Shown one piece after another: positions 6,817 through 13,435 of a stretch of DNA of 18,614 nt. The notes below the pieces were generated by a model. It was given only the letters and a program-made list of their open reading frames with translations. It had not been told where the DNA came from and did no database searches. Both the position numbers and the translations under genes were made by a program. The first letter of the stretch is position 1, and the number at the start of each line of letters is the position of its first letter. The DNA comes from CAZBWS01 sp964495705 (lineage in GTDB: Bacteria; Pseudomonadota; Gammaproteobacteria; HTCC5015). The DNA lies in NCBI GenBank assembly GCA_964495705.1, contig CAZBWS010000049.1:1-18614 (forward strand). Direction: 5' to 3'.

Positions 6817-6847
6817 AAAAAAGCCCCGCTTTTGCGGGGCTTTTTTA
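6817..6847. terminator. Bidirectional rho-independent terminator (deaD / truC)
   Basis: AAGCCCCGC (6821-6829), TTTT loop, GCGGGGCTT (6834-6842), with A6 before and T6 after. It works in both directions, and the T-run merges into the truC stop codon (6845-6847). Confidence 0.95.
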
Positions 6848-7573
6848 TGTCTGCCAATTAAAACGCTTAAACAAAGCCTGCATCGTGTTATCCAATTCCG
6901 CATAAATGCGGATAGGCTGCTGCGTATAGGGATGCACAAACTCGAGTTGGCTGGCGTGAAGTAGTAGACGCTTACAGTTCAGGCTATCCGCATAGTAACG
7001 ATTGTGTGTCCCCTTGCCGTAGTTCACGTCACCAATAATCGGGTGGGCGATATGCTTGAGGTGGCGACGTATTTGGTGGCGGCGCCCCGTTTGAGGGCTG
7101 AGCTCGACCAGGGAATAGCGACTCTGTGGGTATTTGTCCACGCACACGGGAAGCTCTATTTTAGCAATGCGACGATAGTCGGTGATGGCCTCTTGTGCGT
7201 CTTTGTTTTTTTGCCTTCGTGCATCATCGTGTTTGTCGTCAATCTCTTTCAGCGCATGATCAATATGCCCTTGCTCAGGGGCATAGCCACGTACGACGGC
7301 CAGATAGTGCTTGTGAATGTCGTGCTGTTCAAAGACAGAAGCCATGGCCTTGGCAGCCTCTGAGCTAAGGGCAAACAATAATACTCCTGAGGTTGGCTTA
7401 TCTAAGCGGTGCAGGGGGAATACCTTCTGCTCTATTTGGTCGCGCAGCAGTTGCATGGCAAACACTGTTTCATGGCGGTCTATGCCACTGCGGTGTACTA
7501 ACATGCCAGCGGGCTTGTTAATGGCGACGTAGTGTTTGTCTTGGTAGAGGATGTCTAAATTCAACGCCGTCAT
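6845..7573 (-). CDS. truC: tRNA pseudouridine(65) synthase TruC
   Basis: A 242-residue RluA-family enzyme predicted to isomerise U65 of tRNA. LDILYQDKHYVAINKPAGMLVHRS at the N-terminus and HRLDKPTSGVLLFALSS (catalytic Asp58) match TruC closely; RHQIRRHLKHIAHPIIGDVNYGKG completes the active-site fold. No S4 domain is present, as expected for TruC. The ATG at 7573 lies inside the palindromic repeat that ends the neighbouring GIY-YIG unit. A TTG four codons in would give a protein starting like E. coli TruC (MLEILYQ), with GGGA 9 bases before it, so the true start is uncertain. Convergent with deaD, sharing a terminator. Contains two copies of the interspersed motif. Confidence 0.93.
   Translation of the reverse strand: MTALNLDILYQDKHYVAINKPAGMLVHRSGIDRHETVFAMQLLRDQIEQKVFPLHRLDKPTSGVLLFALSSEAAKAMASVFEQHDIHKHYLAVVRGYAPEQGHIDHALKEIDDKHDDARRQKNKDAQEAITDYRRIAKIELPVCVDKYPQSRYSLVELSPQTGRRHQIRRHLKHIAHPIIGDVNYGKGTHNRYYADSLNCKRLLLHASQLEFVHPYTQQPIRIYAELDNTMQALFKRFNWQT
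6906..6915 (+). repeat. Interspersed motif ATGCGGATAGGCTG (in truC)
   Basis: Exact, followed by GCTG (unit 6906-6919). Antisense to truC, encoding Q-P-I-R-I. The preceding CCGCAT makes a local CCGCAT-AA-ATGCGG palindrome. Confidence 0.9.
6984..6993 (-). repeat. Interspersed motif ATGCGGATAGCCTG (in truC)
   Basis: Exact, followed by CCTG (unit 6980-6993). Sense to truC, encoding Y-A-D-S-L. It lies 78 bases from the previous copy in opposite orientation. Confidence 0.9.
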
Positions 7574-7598
7574 TCCCGCGCAGGCGGGAATCTCCTAA
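7568..7598 (+). repeat. Left REP-like palindromic repeat
   Basis: Contains ATTCCCGC-GCAG-GCGGGAAT, an 8-bp hairpin, flanked by CGTC and CTCCTAA. It carries the TAG stop of the GIY-YIG gene and the ATG of truC. Confidence 0.9.
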
Positions 7599-7882
7599 AT
7601 AATACTGGGATATAAATCTAACCATTGAGGGTTTTGAGCTTCAATGATGCGAAGTTTCCACGCTCTGTTCCACTTCTTGAGTTGCTTTTCTCTAAGGATG
7701 GCAGAACTTATGTTTTCATGTTGTTCGAAGTAAACCAACTTGTCTAAGTTGTATTTTTTTGAAAACCCTTCTGCTAATTTGTTTTTGTGCTCGTATATGC
7801 GTTTAACTAAATCGCTGGTAACACCAATATAGAGTGTGCCGTTGGGCTTGTTAGTGAGGATGTATACGTAGCTAGTGTGCAT
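7595..7882 (-). CDS. Small GIY-YIG endonuclease-like protein
   Basis: A 95-residue single-domain protein. YVYIL (5-9) and LYIGVT (17-22) are the GIY-YIG strands. VKRIYEHKNK supplies the conserved Arg and His, FSKKYNLDKLVYFE the middle, and AILREKQLKKWNRAWKLRIIE the final helices with the metal-binding Glu. Length is typical of the stand-alone UvrC-N-like proteins common in bacteria, whose cellular role is not settled. The start follows directly after the right-hand repeat. The flanking inverted repeats suggest that the gene and repeats form one unit. Confidence 0.92.
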   Translation of the reverse strand: MHTSYVYILTNKPNGTLYIGVTSDLVKRIYEHKNKLAEGFSKKYNLDKLVYFEQHENISSAILREKQLKKWNRAWKLRIIEAQNPQWLDLYPSII

Positions 7883-7885
7883 GGC

Positions 7886-7916
7886 TTAAGAGATTCCCGC
7901 CTGCGCGGGAATGACG
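7886..7916 (-). repeat. Right REP-like palindromic repeat
   Basis: Inverted copy of 7568-7598 with a single difference, same ATTCCCGC/GCGGGAAT hairpin. It ends 4 bases before the rsuA stop and may act as a 3' hairpin for the rsuA transcript. Confidence 0.9.
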
Positions 7917-7920
7917 TTGA

Positions 7921-8613
7921 TTAAAGATACTGTTTAACTTCATCATCGGTTAAGTGGCGATACTGCCCAGGTGCTAATGCAGTGTCTAAGAAAATATTTC
8001 CCACTGATTCTCGATGCAATTCAACAACACGGTTTCCCACCGAGCCAAACATGCGCTTTACCTGGTGGTAGCGGCCTTCATAGATCGTTAATCGACATTG
8101 TTTAGAGCTGATGACTTCTAACTGTGCAGGGGAGGTGGTTAGGTCTTCATATTTAAAGTAAACGCCCTGTTCAAAAGCCGCTGCTGTTTCTGGGCTAATA
8201 TCATCTGCGGTATCCACCAAATACACTTTAGGGATTTTTTTCTTGGGTGCGGTAACATGGCGTGACCATTTGCCATCGTCTGTAATGAGTAATAAGCCAG
8301 AGGTGTTTAAGTCTAAGCGCCCAGCAATATGCAGGTCTTGCTTGAAGTCTTCATGGATTAAATCCATCGCCGTATTGTGCTGATCATCCTTAGTCGCGCT
8401 GAGATAGCCCTTGGGTTTGTGTAGCATTATGTAGCGTGCACGGCGGCTTTGCAGCGCTTCGCCCATAAACTCCACATGGCTGAATTCGGTAATATGTACG
8501 GAGCCGTCGGTAACAACCTCTCCTTCTACTTTAACTTCCCCTTTGGCCATTAACTTACGCACATCTTTGCGGCTATAGTGGGTGTTGTTGCTTAAGAATC
8601 GATCGATGCGCAT
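7921..8613 (-). CDS. rsuA: 16S rRNA pseudouridine(516) synthase RsuA
   Basis: A 230-residue enzyme of the RsuA family that makes pseudouridine 516 in 16S rRNA. An S4 RNA-binding domain spans residues 1-45 (MRIDRFLSNNTHYSRKDVRK at the start). The active-site loop is GRLDLNTSGLLLITDDG with catalytic Asp101, followed by IPKVYLVD and YEGRYHQVKRMFGSVGNRVVELHRES near the C-terminus. Length equals that of E. coli RsuA (231). Its ATG is separated by one base from the stop of the upstream hydrolase gene, so they form an operon. Confidence 0.95.
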   Translation of the reverse strand: MRIDRFLSNNTHYSRKDVRKLMAKGEVKVEGEVVTDGSVHITEFSHVEFMGEALQSRRARYIMLHKPKGYLSATKDDQHNTAMDLIHEDFKQDLHIAGRLDLNTSGLLLITDDGKWSRHVTAPKKKIPKVYLVDTADDISPETAAAFEQGVYFKYEDLTTSPAQLEVISSKQCRLTIYEGRYHQVKRMFGSVGNRVVELHRESVGNIFLDTALAPGQYRHLTDDEVKQYL

Positions 8614-8614
8614 A

Positions 8615-9769
8615 TTAGTTTGAACGCGATCCCAGCCAATCCGCAGCTACAGCCCACACATGACTTTGCGCTTTTGCGCCCATAACCACGCCAGCGTGGC
8701 CGCCTGGGGCAATAACAAATTCTTTGTCGCCAGAGGACACCAGTTCCATGGATTTACGTGCCGCAGCGGGTGTTACTAGAGCGTCAGAATCACCGGCAAC
8801 CGCCAGCAGAGAGCAATGTATTTTTTCAAAGTCTACTGTTTTTCCACCGATCCTCATTTGGCCTTTAGATAGCTGGTTGTTAAGAGCGAACTTTACCGTG
8901 AAGTCCTGCATGATACCGCCAGGGTAGTCGTGCATATTGTCCAGGAAGTCAGAAGTGGTGGTGTGGGATTCTAAAAAATCACGATCCCATATATTGACTA
9001 ATAAATCCCAGTAAGTAGACAGGCTGCCAATGGGATTGGTCAACTTAAAGACGATGGAATTAACCTTACCTGGAACACGGAAATATTTCGGGTCTACCTT
9101 ATTAATACGAAAGCGTGTGTATTTGCGCACCAGTTTAGCCGGGCCGAGCAATGCCGCTATCATGCCGCCACCGACACCCCCTTGGCGACTGTCGATGGGA
9201 CTAGCGATGGTAATAATATTTTTAATGTTTTTGTCTTGGCTAAGTGCGGTATACATTAAGCTGAATAAGCCACCCATACACCAACCCATAAGGCTAAGGT
9301 CTGACTGCTGGGAATGCTCGCGAATATGAGTAATCGCATCGGGCAGCATATCCTCAACATATTCCTTCATACCTAGGTGGCTGTGTTCGCGTTTGGGTTG
9401 ACCCCAGTCAACTAAATAGACAGAAAAACCCTGGGCTAAAAAAAATTTCACCAAGCTGCGATGGGGCAAAAGATCGAAGATGAGACTGCTGGCGGCAAGG
9501 GGCGGAACAATGACCAAAGGGGTAGTGTGTGCTGTTTGTTCTACAGCCAAGCTGGAACCGTCATTTAGCTCTATATGGTTTTCTTGTAGGGGTGGGTAAT
9601 AGTGCACAGACATCAGCCCATTGCTGTGTATCTCTTGCTTTAGTGTTAGGTCTGATTTGATCAAGGTGTCGCTGCGGAATAAGCGGTCATAGCTATTATT
9701 GGCAATACTAACCACATGTTTGTTGATACGTAGGCTCTGACGGAGAGTTTTTTTGATCAAAGGGTTCAT
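8615..9769 (-). CDS. PhaC-like (class III type) alpha/beta hydrolase, polyhydroxyalkanoate synthase family
   Basis: A 384-residue protein with the PHA synthase/alpha-beta hydrolase layout. LVIVPPLAASSLIFDLLP starts the core, followed by SVYLVDWGQP. The lipase-like box is GWCMGG (162-167) with nucleophile Cys164 instead of Ser, as in PHA synthases. The likely Asp is 329 in GDSDALV and the His is 358 in GGHAGVV. Length and box suit the class III PhaC subunit, but no phaE partner or phasin is in the window, so synthase activity is plausible rather than shown. A related acyl-CoA-dependent hydrolase remains possible. It is first in an operon with rsuA and divergent from tcdA (42 bases between start codons). 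Confidence 0.85.
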   Translation of the reverse strand: MNPLIKKTLRQSLRINKHVVSIANNSYDRLFRSDTLIKSDLTLKQEIHSNGLMSVHYYPPLQENHIELNDGSSLAVEQTAHTTPLVIVPPLAASSLIFDLLPHRSLVKFFLAQGFSVYLVDWGQPKREHSHLGMKEYVEDMLPDAITHIREHSQQSDLSLMGWCMGGLFSLMYTALSQDKNIKNIITIASPIDSRQGGVGGGMIAALLGPAKLVRKYTRFRINKVDPKYFRVPGKVNSIVFKLTNPIGSLSTYWDLLVNIWDRDFLESHTTTSDFLDNMHDYPGGIMQDFTVKFALNNQLSKGQMRIGGKTVDFEKIHCSLLAVAGDSDALVTPAAARKSMELVSSGDKEFVIAPGGHAGVVMGAKAQSHVWAVAADWLGSRSN

Positions 9770-9797
9770 AGCTACTTAATGCTGAGAATGAATGAAG

Positions 9798-9803
9798 TAT
9801 AAT
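9798..9803 (+). promoter_or_regulatory. -10 box for tcdA, suggesting a near-leaderless transcript
   Basis: A perfect TATAAT ends 8 bases before the tcdA ATG. A start 6-7 bases downstream would leave 0-2 untranslated bases. No Shine-Dalgarno sequence is present (the spacer is CATACCCC). No strong -35 is visible. Confidence 0.5.
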
Positions 9804-9811
9804 CATACCCC

Positions 9812-10602
9812 ATGAATCAAGATGAAAGCTTTAATCAACGCTTTGGTGGCATCATACGCCTGTATGGTGTCGTCGGCGCACAAGCCCTGCGCGATGCTCA
9901 TATCAGTGTAGTGGGTATCGGTGGTGTAGGCTCCTGGGTGGCTGAGGCCTTGGTGCGTAGCGGTGTAGGCGAGATTACCCTGATTGATCTGGATGATATC
10001 TGTGTCACCAACACCAATCGGCAGATACACGCATCAGTCGATAATATTGGGGTAGCCAAGGTCGACGCTATGCGCCAGCGCCTGCTGGCGATTAACCCAT
10101 ATTGTAAAGTCAATGTGGTCGAGGATTTTATCGCCGAAGAAAACATCGCTAGCTATATCGACAAAACGATGAGCTATGTGGTGGACGCGATTGATAGTGC
10201 GAATAATAAAGCTCGGCTGATCGCGCACTGCAATATTAATAAAATTCCTGTGATTACTATCGGTGCCGCAGGTGGTCAAACAGATCCTACCCAGATAAAT
10301 GTAGTGGACCTGTGCAGAACTAAGAACGATCCATTAGCCTCTAAGGTGCGCAATCTATTGCGTAGACACTACAACTTTAGTCGCACGGCGGGGCATAATT
10401 TTGGCGTGCAATGTGTGTACTCCTTGCAGCAACTAGCTTATCCGAAACCCGATGGATCGGTATGTACTACGAAAACGACCATGGAGTCGGGCGTGCGCCT
10501 GGATTGTTCGGGGGGCTTTGGTGCTTCGACAATGGTGACCGCCAGCTTTGGTATGGTGGCTGCGGCGAAGGTGGTGGAGAAGTTGGTGGGGAAGGCGGAG
10601 AG
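9812..10602 (+). CDS. tcdA: tRNA threonylcarbamoyladenosine dehydratase TcdA (CsdL), 3' end in gap
   Basis: 263 residues are visible before the assembly gap. TcdA uses ATP to cyclise the t6A37 base of tRNA to ct6A. Features: RFGGIIRLYG, the ATP-binding VVGIGGVGSWVAEALVRSG (about residues 33-51), LIDLDDICVTNTNRQIHA, the AIDS segment near 126, a conserved IGAAGGQTDPTQI, and a C-terminal DCSGGFGASTMVTASFG. E. coli TcdA ends a few residues past the last visible codon, so only a short tail is missing. E. coli csdL sits with csdA and csdE; here tcdA converges on the desulfurase-acceptor fusion gene, conserving the association in another arrangement. Confidence 0.95.
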
Positions 10603-10702
10603 NNNNNNNNNNNNNNNNNNNNNNNNNNNNNNNNNNNNNNNNNNNNNNNNNNNNNNNNNNNNNNNNNNNNNNNNNNNNNNNNNNNNNNNNNNNNNNNNNN
10701 NN
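10603..10702. other. Assembly gap (100 N)
   Basis: Round-length scaffold gap between two convergent 3' ends. It hides the last codons of both tcdA and the desulfurase fusion, and probably their terminator. True size unknown. Confidence 0.98.
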
Positions 10703-12310
10703 AATAATCGCCAACAAGCCATTCCCCCGACTCGGGCTCAAATGCTGTTGTAAGCCCAGCTCAGAAAATATCTCTTCAAAATCAATCGTCGAAATTTCAT
10801 TGGCCGTTTTACCATCGCAAATATCAAGTACCAGGGCGAGTAAACCACGAATAATCTTGGAGTCACTGTCGGCATAGAAGGTGATTTCCAGGCTATCCGC
10901 ATCTATGCAGTGGCATAGCCAAGCCTCACTTTCACAGCCCGCAATAAGGTTTTCGGGTGCTCTCAGTCTATGCGGATAGTCTGTGGCGGTTGGCTTTTTA
11001 CCCAGTAGCATTAACTGGCGATAGCGGGCATCCCAGCTTTTCTCATTGCGTAGCAGCGCTAAAGCACCCATTGAAGATGGGTCTAGCTCATCGCTGTTGC
11101 CGTTCGTGATTTCTGTTAATGCGATCACTAGGGCATCAATTTCCTCGAAGGTATTGTAGAAAGCTAAAGCAATTCGCAGTGTGCCGTTAATACCCAGTGC
11201 CTGCATTAATGGCATAGTGCAGTGATGACCCGCGCGGATAGCGATGCCGTGGTGGTCTAGGGCCGTGGCGATATCTTTTTGATGGTGACCTGTAATGGCA
11301 AAAGAGATGACTGCGACTTTATTGTGAGTGTCGCCATAAAAGCTTATTCCTTGAATACGCCCTAATTGCTGCCGTGCATAATTTAATAGATCACTTTCAT
11401 AGGCCTGAGCCTGCTGCTGTGAACCTAGAAAGTCGAGAGCCGCCGCTAAACCAATGGCTTCAGCAATAGCGGGAGTCCCCGCTTCAAATTTAAACGGCGG
11501 CTTTTGGAAGCTGGTGCCCGTAAAGCTGACCCGCTCGATCATCTCGCCACCGCCCTGCCAGGGCGGCATGGCTTCTAGCAATTCGAGCTTGCCATACAGC
11601 ACACCAATACCTGTCGGCCCGAATACTTTGTGGCCCGAGAAGGCGTAGAAGTCACAGTCTAATGCTTGCACATCAATATCTATATGGGCGACGGCTTGGG
11701 CTCCGTCAATTAATACCTTGGCACCCTTGGCGTGAGCAAGCTGAGTGATTTTTTTGATGGGGTTAATAATGCCTAGGGAGTTAGACACATGACACACACT
11801 GACTAATTTGGTGTTAGCACTGAGTAGATTTTGGTAGGCCTGCATATCGAGTTCGCCGCTGGACAATATCGGGATTACCTTGATGGTAAAGCCGATTCTT
11901 TTTGCCAGTAATTGCCAGGGCACAATATTAGCGTGGTGCTCTAGCTCGCTAAGAATGACTTCATCATCAGCATGTAAGTGAGCCTCCCCCCAGCTCTGAG
12001 CCACTAAGTTGATCGCCTCGGTAGTGCCGCGCGTCCAAATAATACTTTCCAGCCTATCCGCATTAATAAAGGTCTGTACTTTGCTCCGTGCATTTTCAAA
12101 GTCACGGGTTGCGGCAGCGCTGAGCGCATGGCTGGCGCGGTGTACATTGGCATTGTGCCTGCGGTAATAATTATTCATTGCCTCTATAACGCATAGGGGC
12201 TTTTGCGTGGTGGCGGCATTATCTAAATAGACCAGCTCACGGCCGTGCACCTGCTGTTGCAGGGCAGGGAACTGTTCACGCAGTGTGTTAGAGGCAAAAG
12301 AACTGCTCAT
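10703..12310 (-). CDS. Cysteine desulfurase (SufS/CsdA) fused to CsdE/SufE sulfur acceptor, 3' end in gap
   Basis: 536 residues are visible. Residues 1-405 are a group II cysteine desulfurase that takes sulfur from cysteine: LDNAATTQKP, HHANIVPWQ, the PLP lysine in FSGHKVFGPTG (Lys228) and the persulfide cysteine in RAGHHCTMPLM (Cys364). After a linker of about 10 residues, residues 415-536 match CsdE/SufE: RAPENLIAGCE with acceptor Cys459, RGLLALVLDICDGKTANEI, and LSPSRGNGLLAII, ending near the family's last helix. Donor and acceptor, separate proteins in E. coli, are thus covalently joined. Any apparent coding sequence on the far side of the gap is antisense to tcdA and not part of the gene. 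The adjacent tcdA suggests the CSD sulfur system. Three interspersed motif copies lie inside. Confidence 0.93.
10893..10902 (-). repeat. Interspersed motif ATGCGGATAGCCTG (in csdE domain)
   Basis: Exact, followed by CCTG (unit 10889-10902). Sense to the gene, encoding D-A-D-S-L. Confidence 0.9.
10970..10979 (+). repeat. Interspersed motif ATGCGGATAGTCTG (in csdE domain)
   Basis: Exact, followed by TCTG (unit 10970-10983). Antisense to the gene in a third frame, encoding Y-P-H-R. Confidence 0.9.
12054..12063 (-). repeat. Interspersed motif ATGCGGATAGGCTG (in desulfurase domain)
   Basis: Exact, followed by GCTG (unit 12050-12063). Sense to the gene, encoding N-A-D-R-L. Confidence 0.9.
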
Positions 12311-12363
12311 GGCTGGGCCGACTCGGTTACAATAGCGCTATTATAAACAGAATCTGTGCCCCC
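12311..12363. promoter_or_regulatory. Divergent promoter region with a 12-base palindrome
   Basis: The 53 bases between the desulfurase fusion and the RluA-like gene contain TATAAT on the minus strand (12345-12340), TACAAT on the plus strand (12328-12333), and the perfect palindrome AATAGCGCTATT (12331-12342) overlapping both boxes. The palindrome could be an operator for both genes. No IscR-type site is recognisable with certainty. Confidence 0.4.
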
Positions 12364-13170
12364 ATGATCATTCAAGAAAAATTCACTGTTACTAATAAAG
12401 ACTGGACCATCGCTATTAAGTTTTTGGAAGAGTATGTGAATTTGTCCAAGTCTAAACTGAAGGATGCGATGAATAAGGGCTGTATCTGGCGAAATCGCGA
12501 TGGTTTGCGTGAGCGCCTGCGCCATGCCCAAGCAGAAATTCGCACCGATGATGTGGTGGAAGTTTTTTATAATTCTGAATTACTGGCGCAGGTGCCCAAA
12601 GAGCTAGATTTATTGGATGATCGTATCCAATATACGGTTTGGAATAAGCCAACGGCTATGCCCATTGAGGGTGATGATTGGGGTGATTTCAATTCAGTAT
12701 TGCGCTTGGTTAAGCTGATGGCGCAGGGTGAGCGCCATGTTTATAAGGTCAGTGATCTTGAGGCGGAAGCCAGCGGTGTGATTATCGTTGGGCATCAAAA
12801 GCGCACGGCGAACTATCTCAATAAATTACAGAAAACCGGGCAGATTAAAGAGTGCTATCGCATTGAAGCCTTGGGGCAGGTGGATGAGCAGGGCGAGATT
12901 GATACAACGCTGGCTAAGCAGCCCGCACTGACCCAATACCAGCGTGTGAGCTATAACGATCATGGCAATAATTCAAAAGTTGATGTACAGCTGCAATCGG
13001 GCATTAAAGACCAGCTGCGTCAGCATATGACTAGTATCGGGCACCCTGTTATGGGTGATCCAGTGTATGGGGAAAACAATGACAACCGCGGTGGCATACG
13101 TCTACGTGTTACCGCTTTGGAGCTGCAGTGTCCTGTAAAAAATGAGCTTGTTAACTTTAATCGCTACTAA
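12364..13170 (+). CDS. RluA-family pseudouridine synthase homologue with altered catalytic motif
   Basis: A 268-residue protein. Residues 25-70 resemble an S4-type RNA-binding region. TVWNKPTAMPIEGDD (about 91-105) matches the NKPxG motif, and DQLRQHMTSIGHPVMGDPVYG (about 217-237) is a near-canonical RluA C-terminal motif. The active-site loop, normally HRLDxxTSG, reads SDLEAEASG (130-138). An ungapped alignment puts Glu133 where the catalytic Asp belongs, with an Asp two residues earlier (131). Since Asp is considered essential in this superfamily, the protein may be inactive, use the shifted Asp, or belong to a divergent subfamily. It starts 53 bases from the divergent desulfurase fusion and is followed by a terminator. 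Confidence 0.85.
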   Translation: MIIQEKFTVTNKDWTIAIKFLEEYVNLSKSKLKDAMNKGCIWRNRDGLRERLRHAQAEIRTDDVVEVFYNSELLAQVPKELDLLDDRIQYTVWNKPTAMPIEGDDWGDFNSVLRLVKLMAQGERHVYKVSDLEAEASGVIIVGHQKRTANYLNKLQKTGQIKECYRIEALGQVDEQGEIDTTLAKQPALTQYQRVSYNDHGNNSKVDVQLQSGIKDQLRQHMTSIGHPVMGDPVYGENNDNRGGIRLRVTALELQCPVKNELVNFNRY

Positions 13171-13180
13171 TAGGTTAGCG

Positions 13181-13237
13181 GGCTTAGTCCAATGGCGCCC
13201 ATATTGCATAAAAGGCAATATGTAAGCCTCATTTTTT
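13181..13237 (+). terminator. Rho-independent terminator after the RluA-like gene
   Basis: GGCTTA (13181-13186) pairs with TAAGCC (13223-13228), enclosing CATATTGC (13200-13207) paired with GCAATATG (13215-13222) around a 7-base loop. T6 follows at 13232-13237. The internal loop on the 5' side is asymmetric. Confidence 0.65.
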
Positions 13238-13435
13238 AAATTCCCTCCAGTACTGCAATCGCTAGTTTTTACAAAAAAGCGTATGATTTTTTCGTTGTGA
13301 ATGACCCTATCTTATTGATTTATATGGGTTATTTTTATTTTTCAAACGATTTTCTAAAGCATGTGATTCGTGAGCTTATTCTAAATCCTGTCTCTAATAT
13401 TCCTAGCAAGAAAATTTGAGATAAAGGAAGCAGAC

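Larger units (their letters stand above)
7568..7916 (-). mobile_element. Compact GIY-YIG unit bounded by inverted palindromic repeats
   Basis: A 349-base unit consisting of a 95-codon GIY-YIG gene between two inverted 31-base repeats (7568-7598 and 7886-7916, 30 of 31 identical). It sits exactly in the junction between rsuA (stop 4 bases away) and truC (start inside the repeat), genes that would otherwise be adjacent. This is what insertion of a small element would produce. No target-site duplication is certain; TCAACG and CAACG flank the two ends in the same orientation relative to the repeats. Whether the nuclease moves the repeats is an inference. Confidence 0.55.

Noticed and set aside
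7568..7916. The palindromic repeats as a CRISPR array
   Set aside because: Only two copies, in inverted orientation, separated by a coding gene.
10433..10702. Continuation of the desulfurase fusion through the N run to 10433
   Set aside because: That side is antisense to tcdA, and the frame is joined only by unknown bases. The CsdE family ends close to the last visible residue before the gap.
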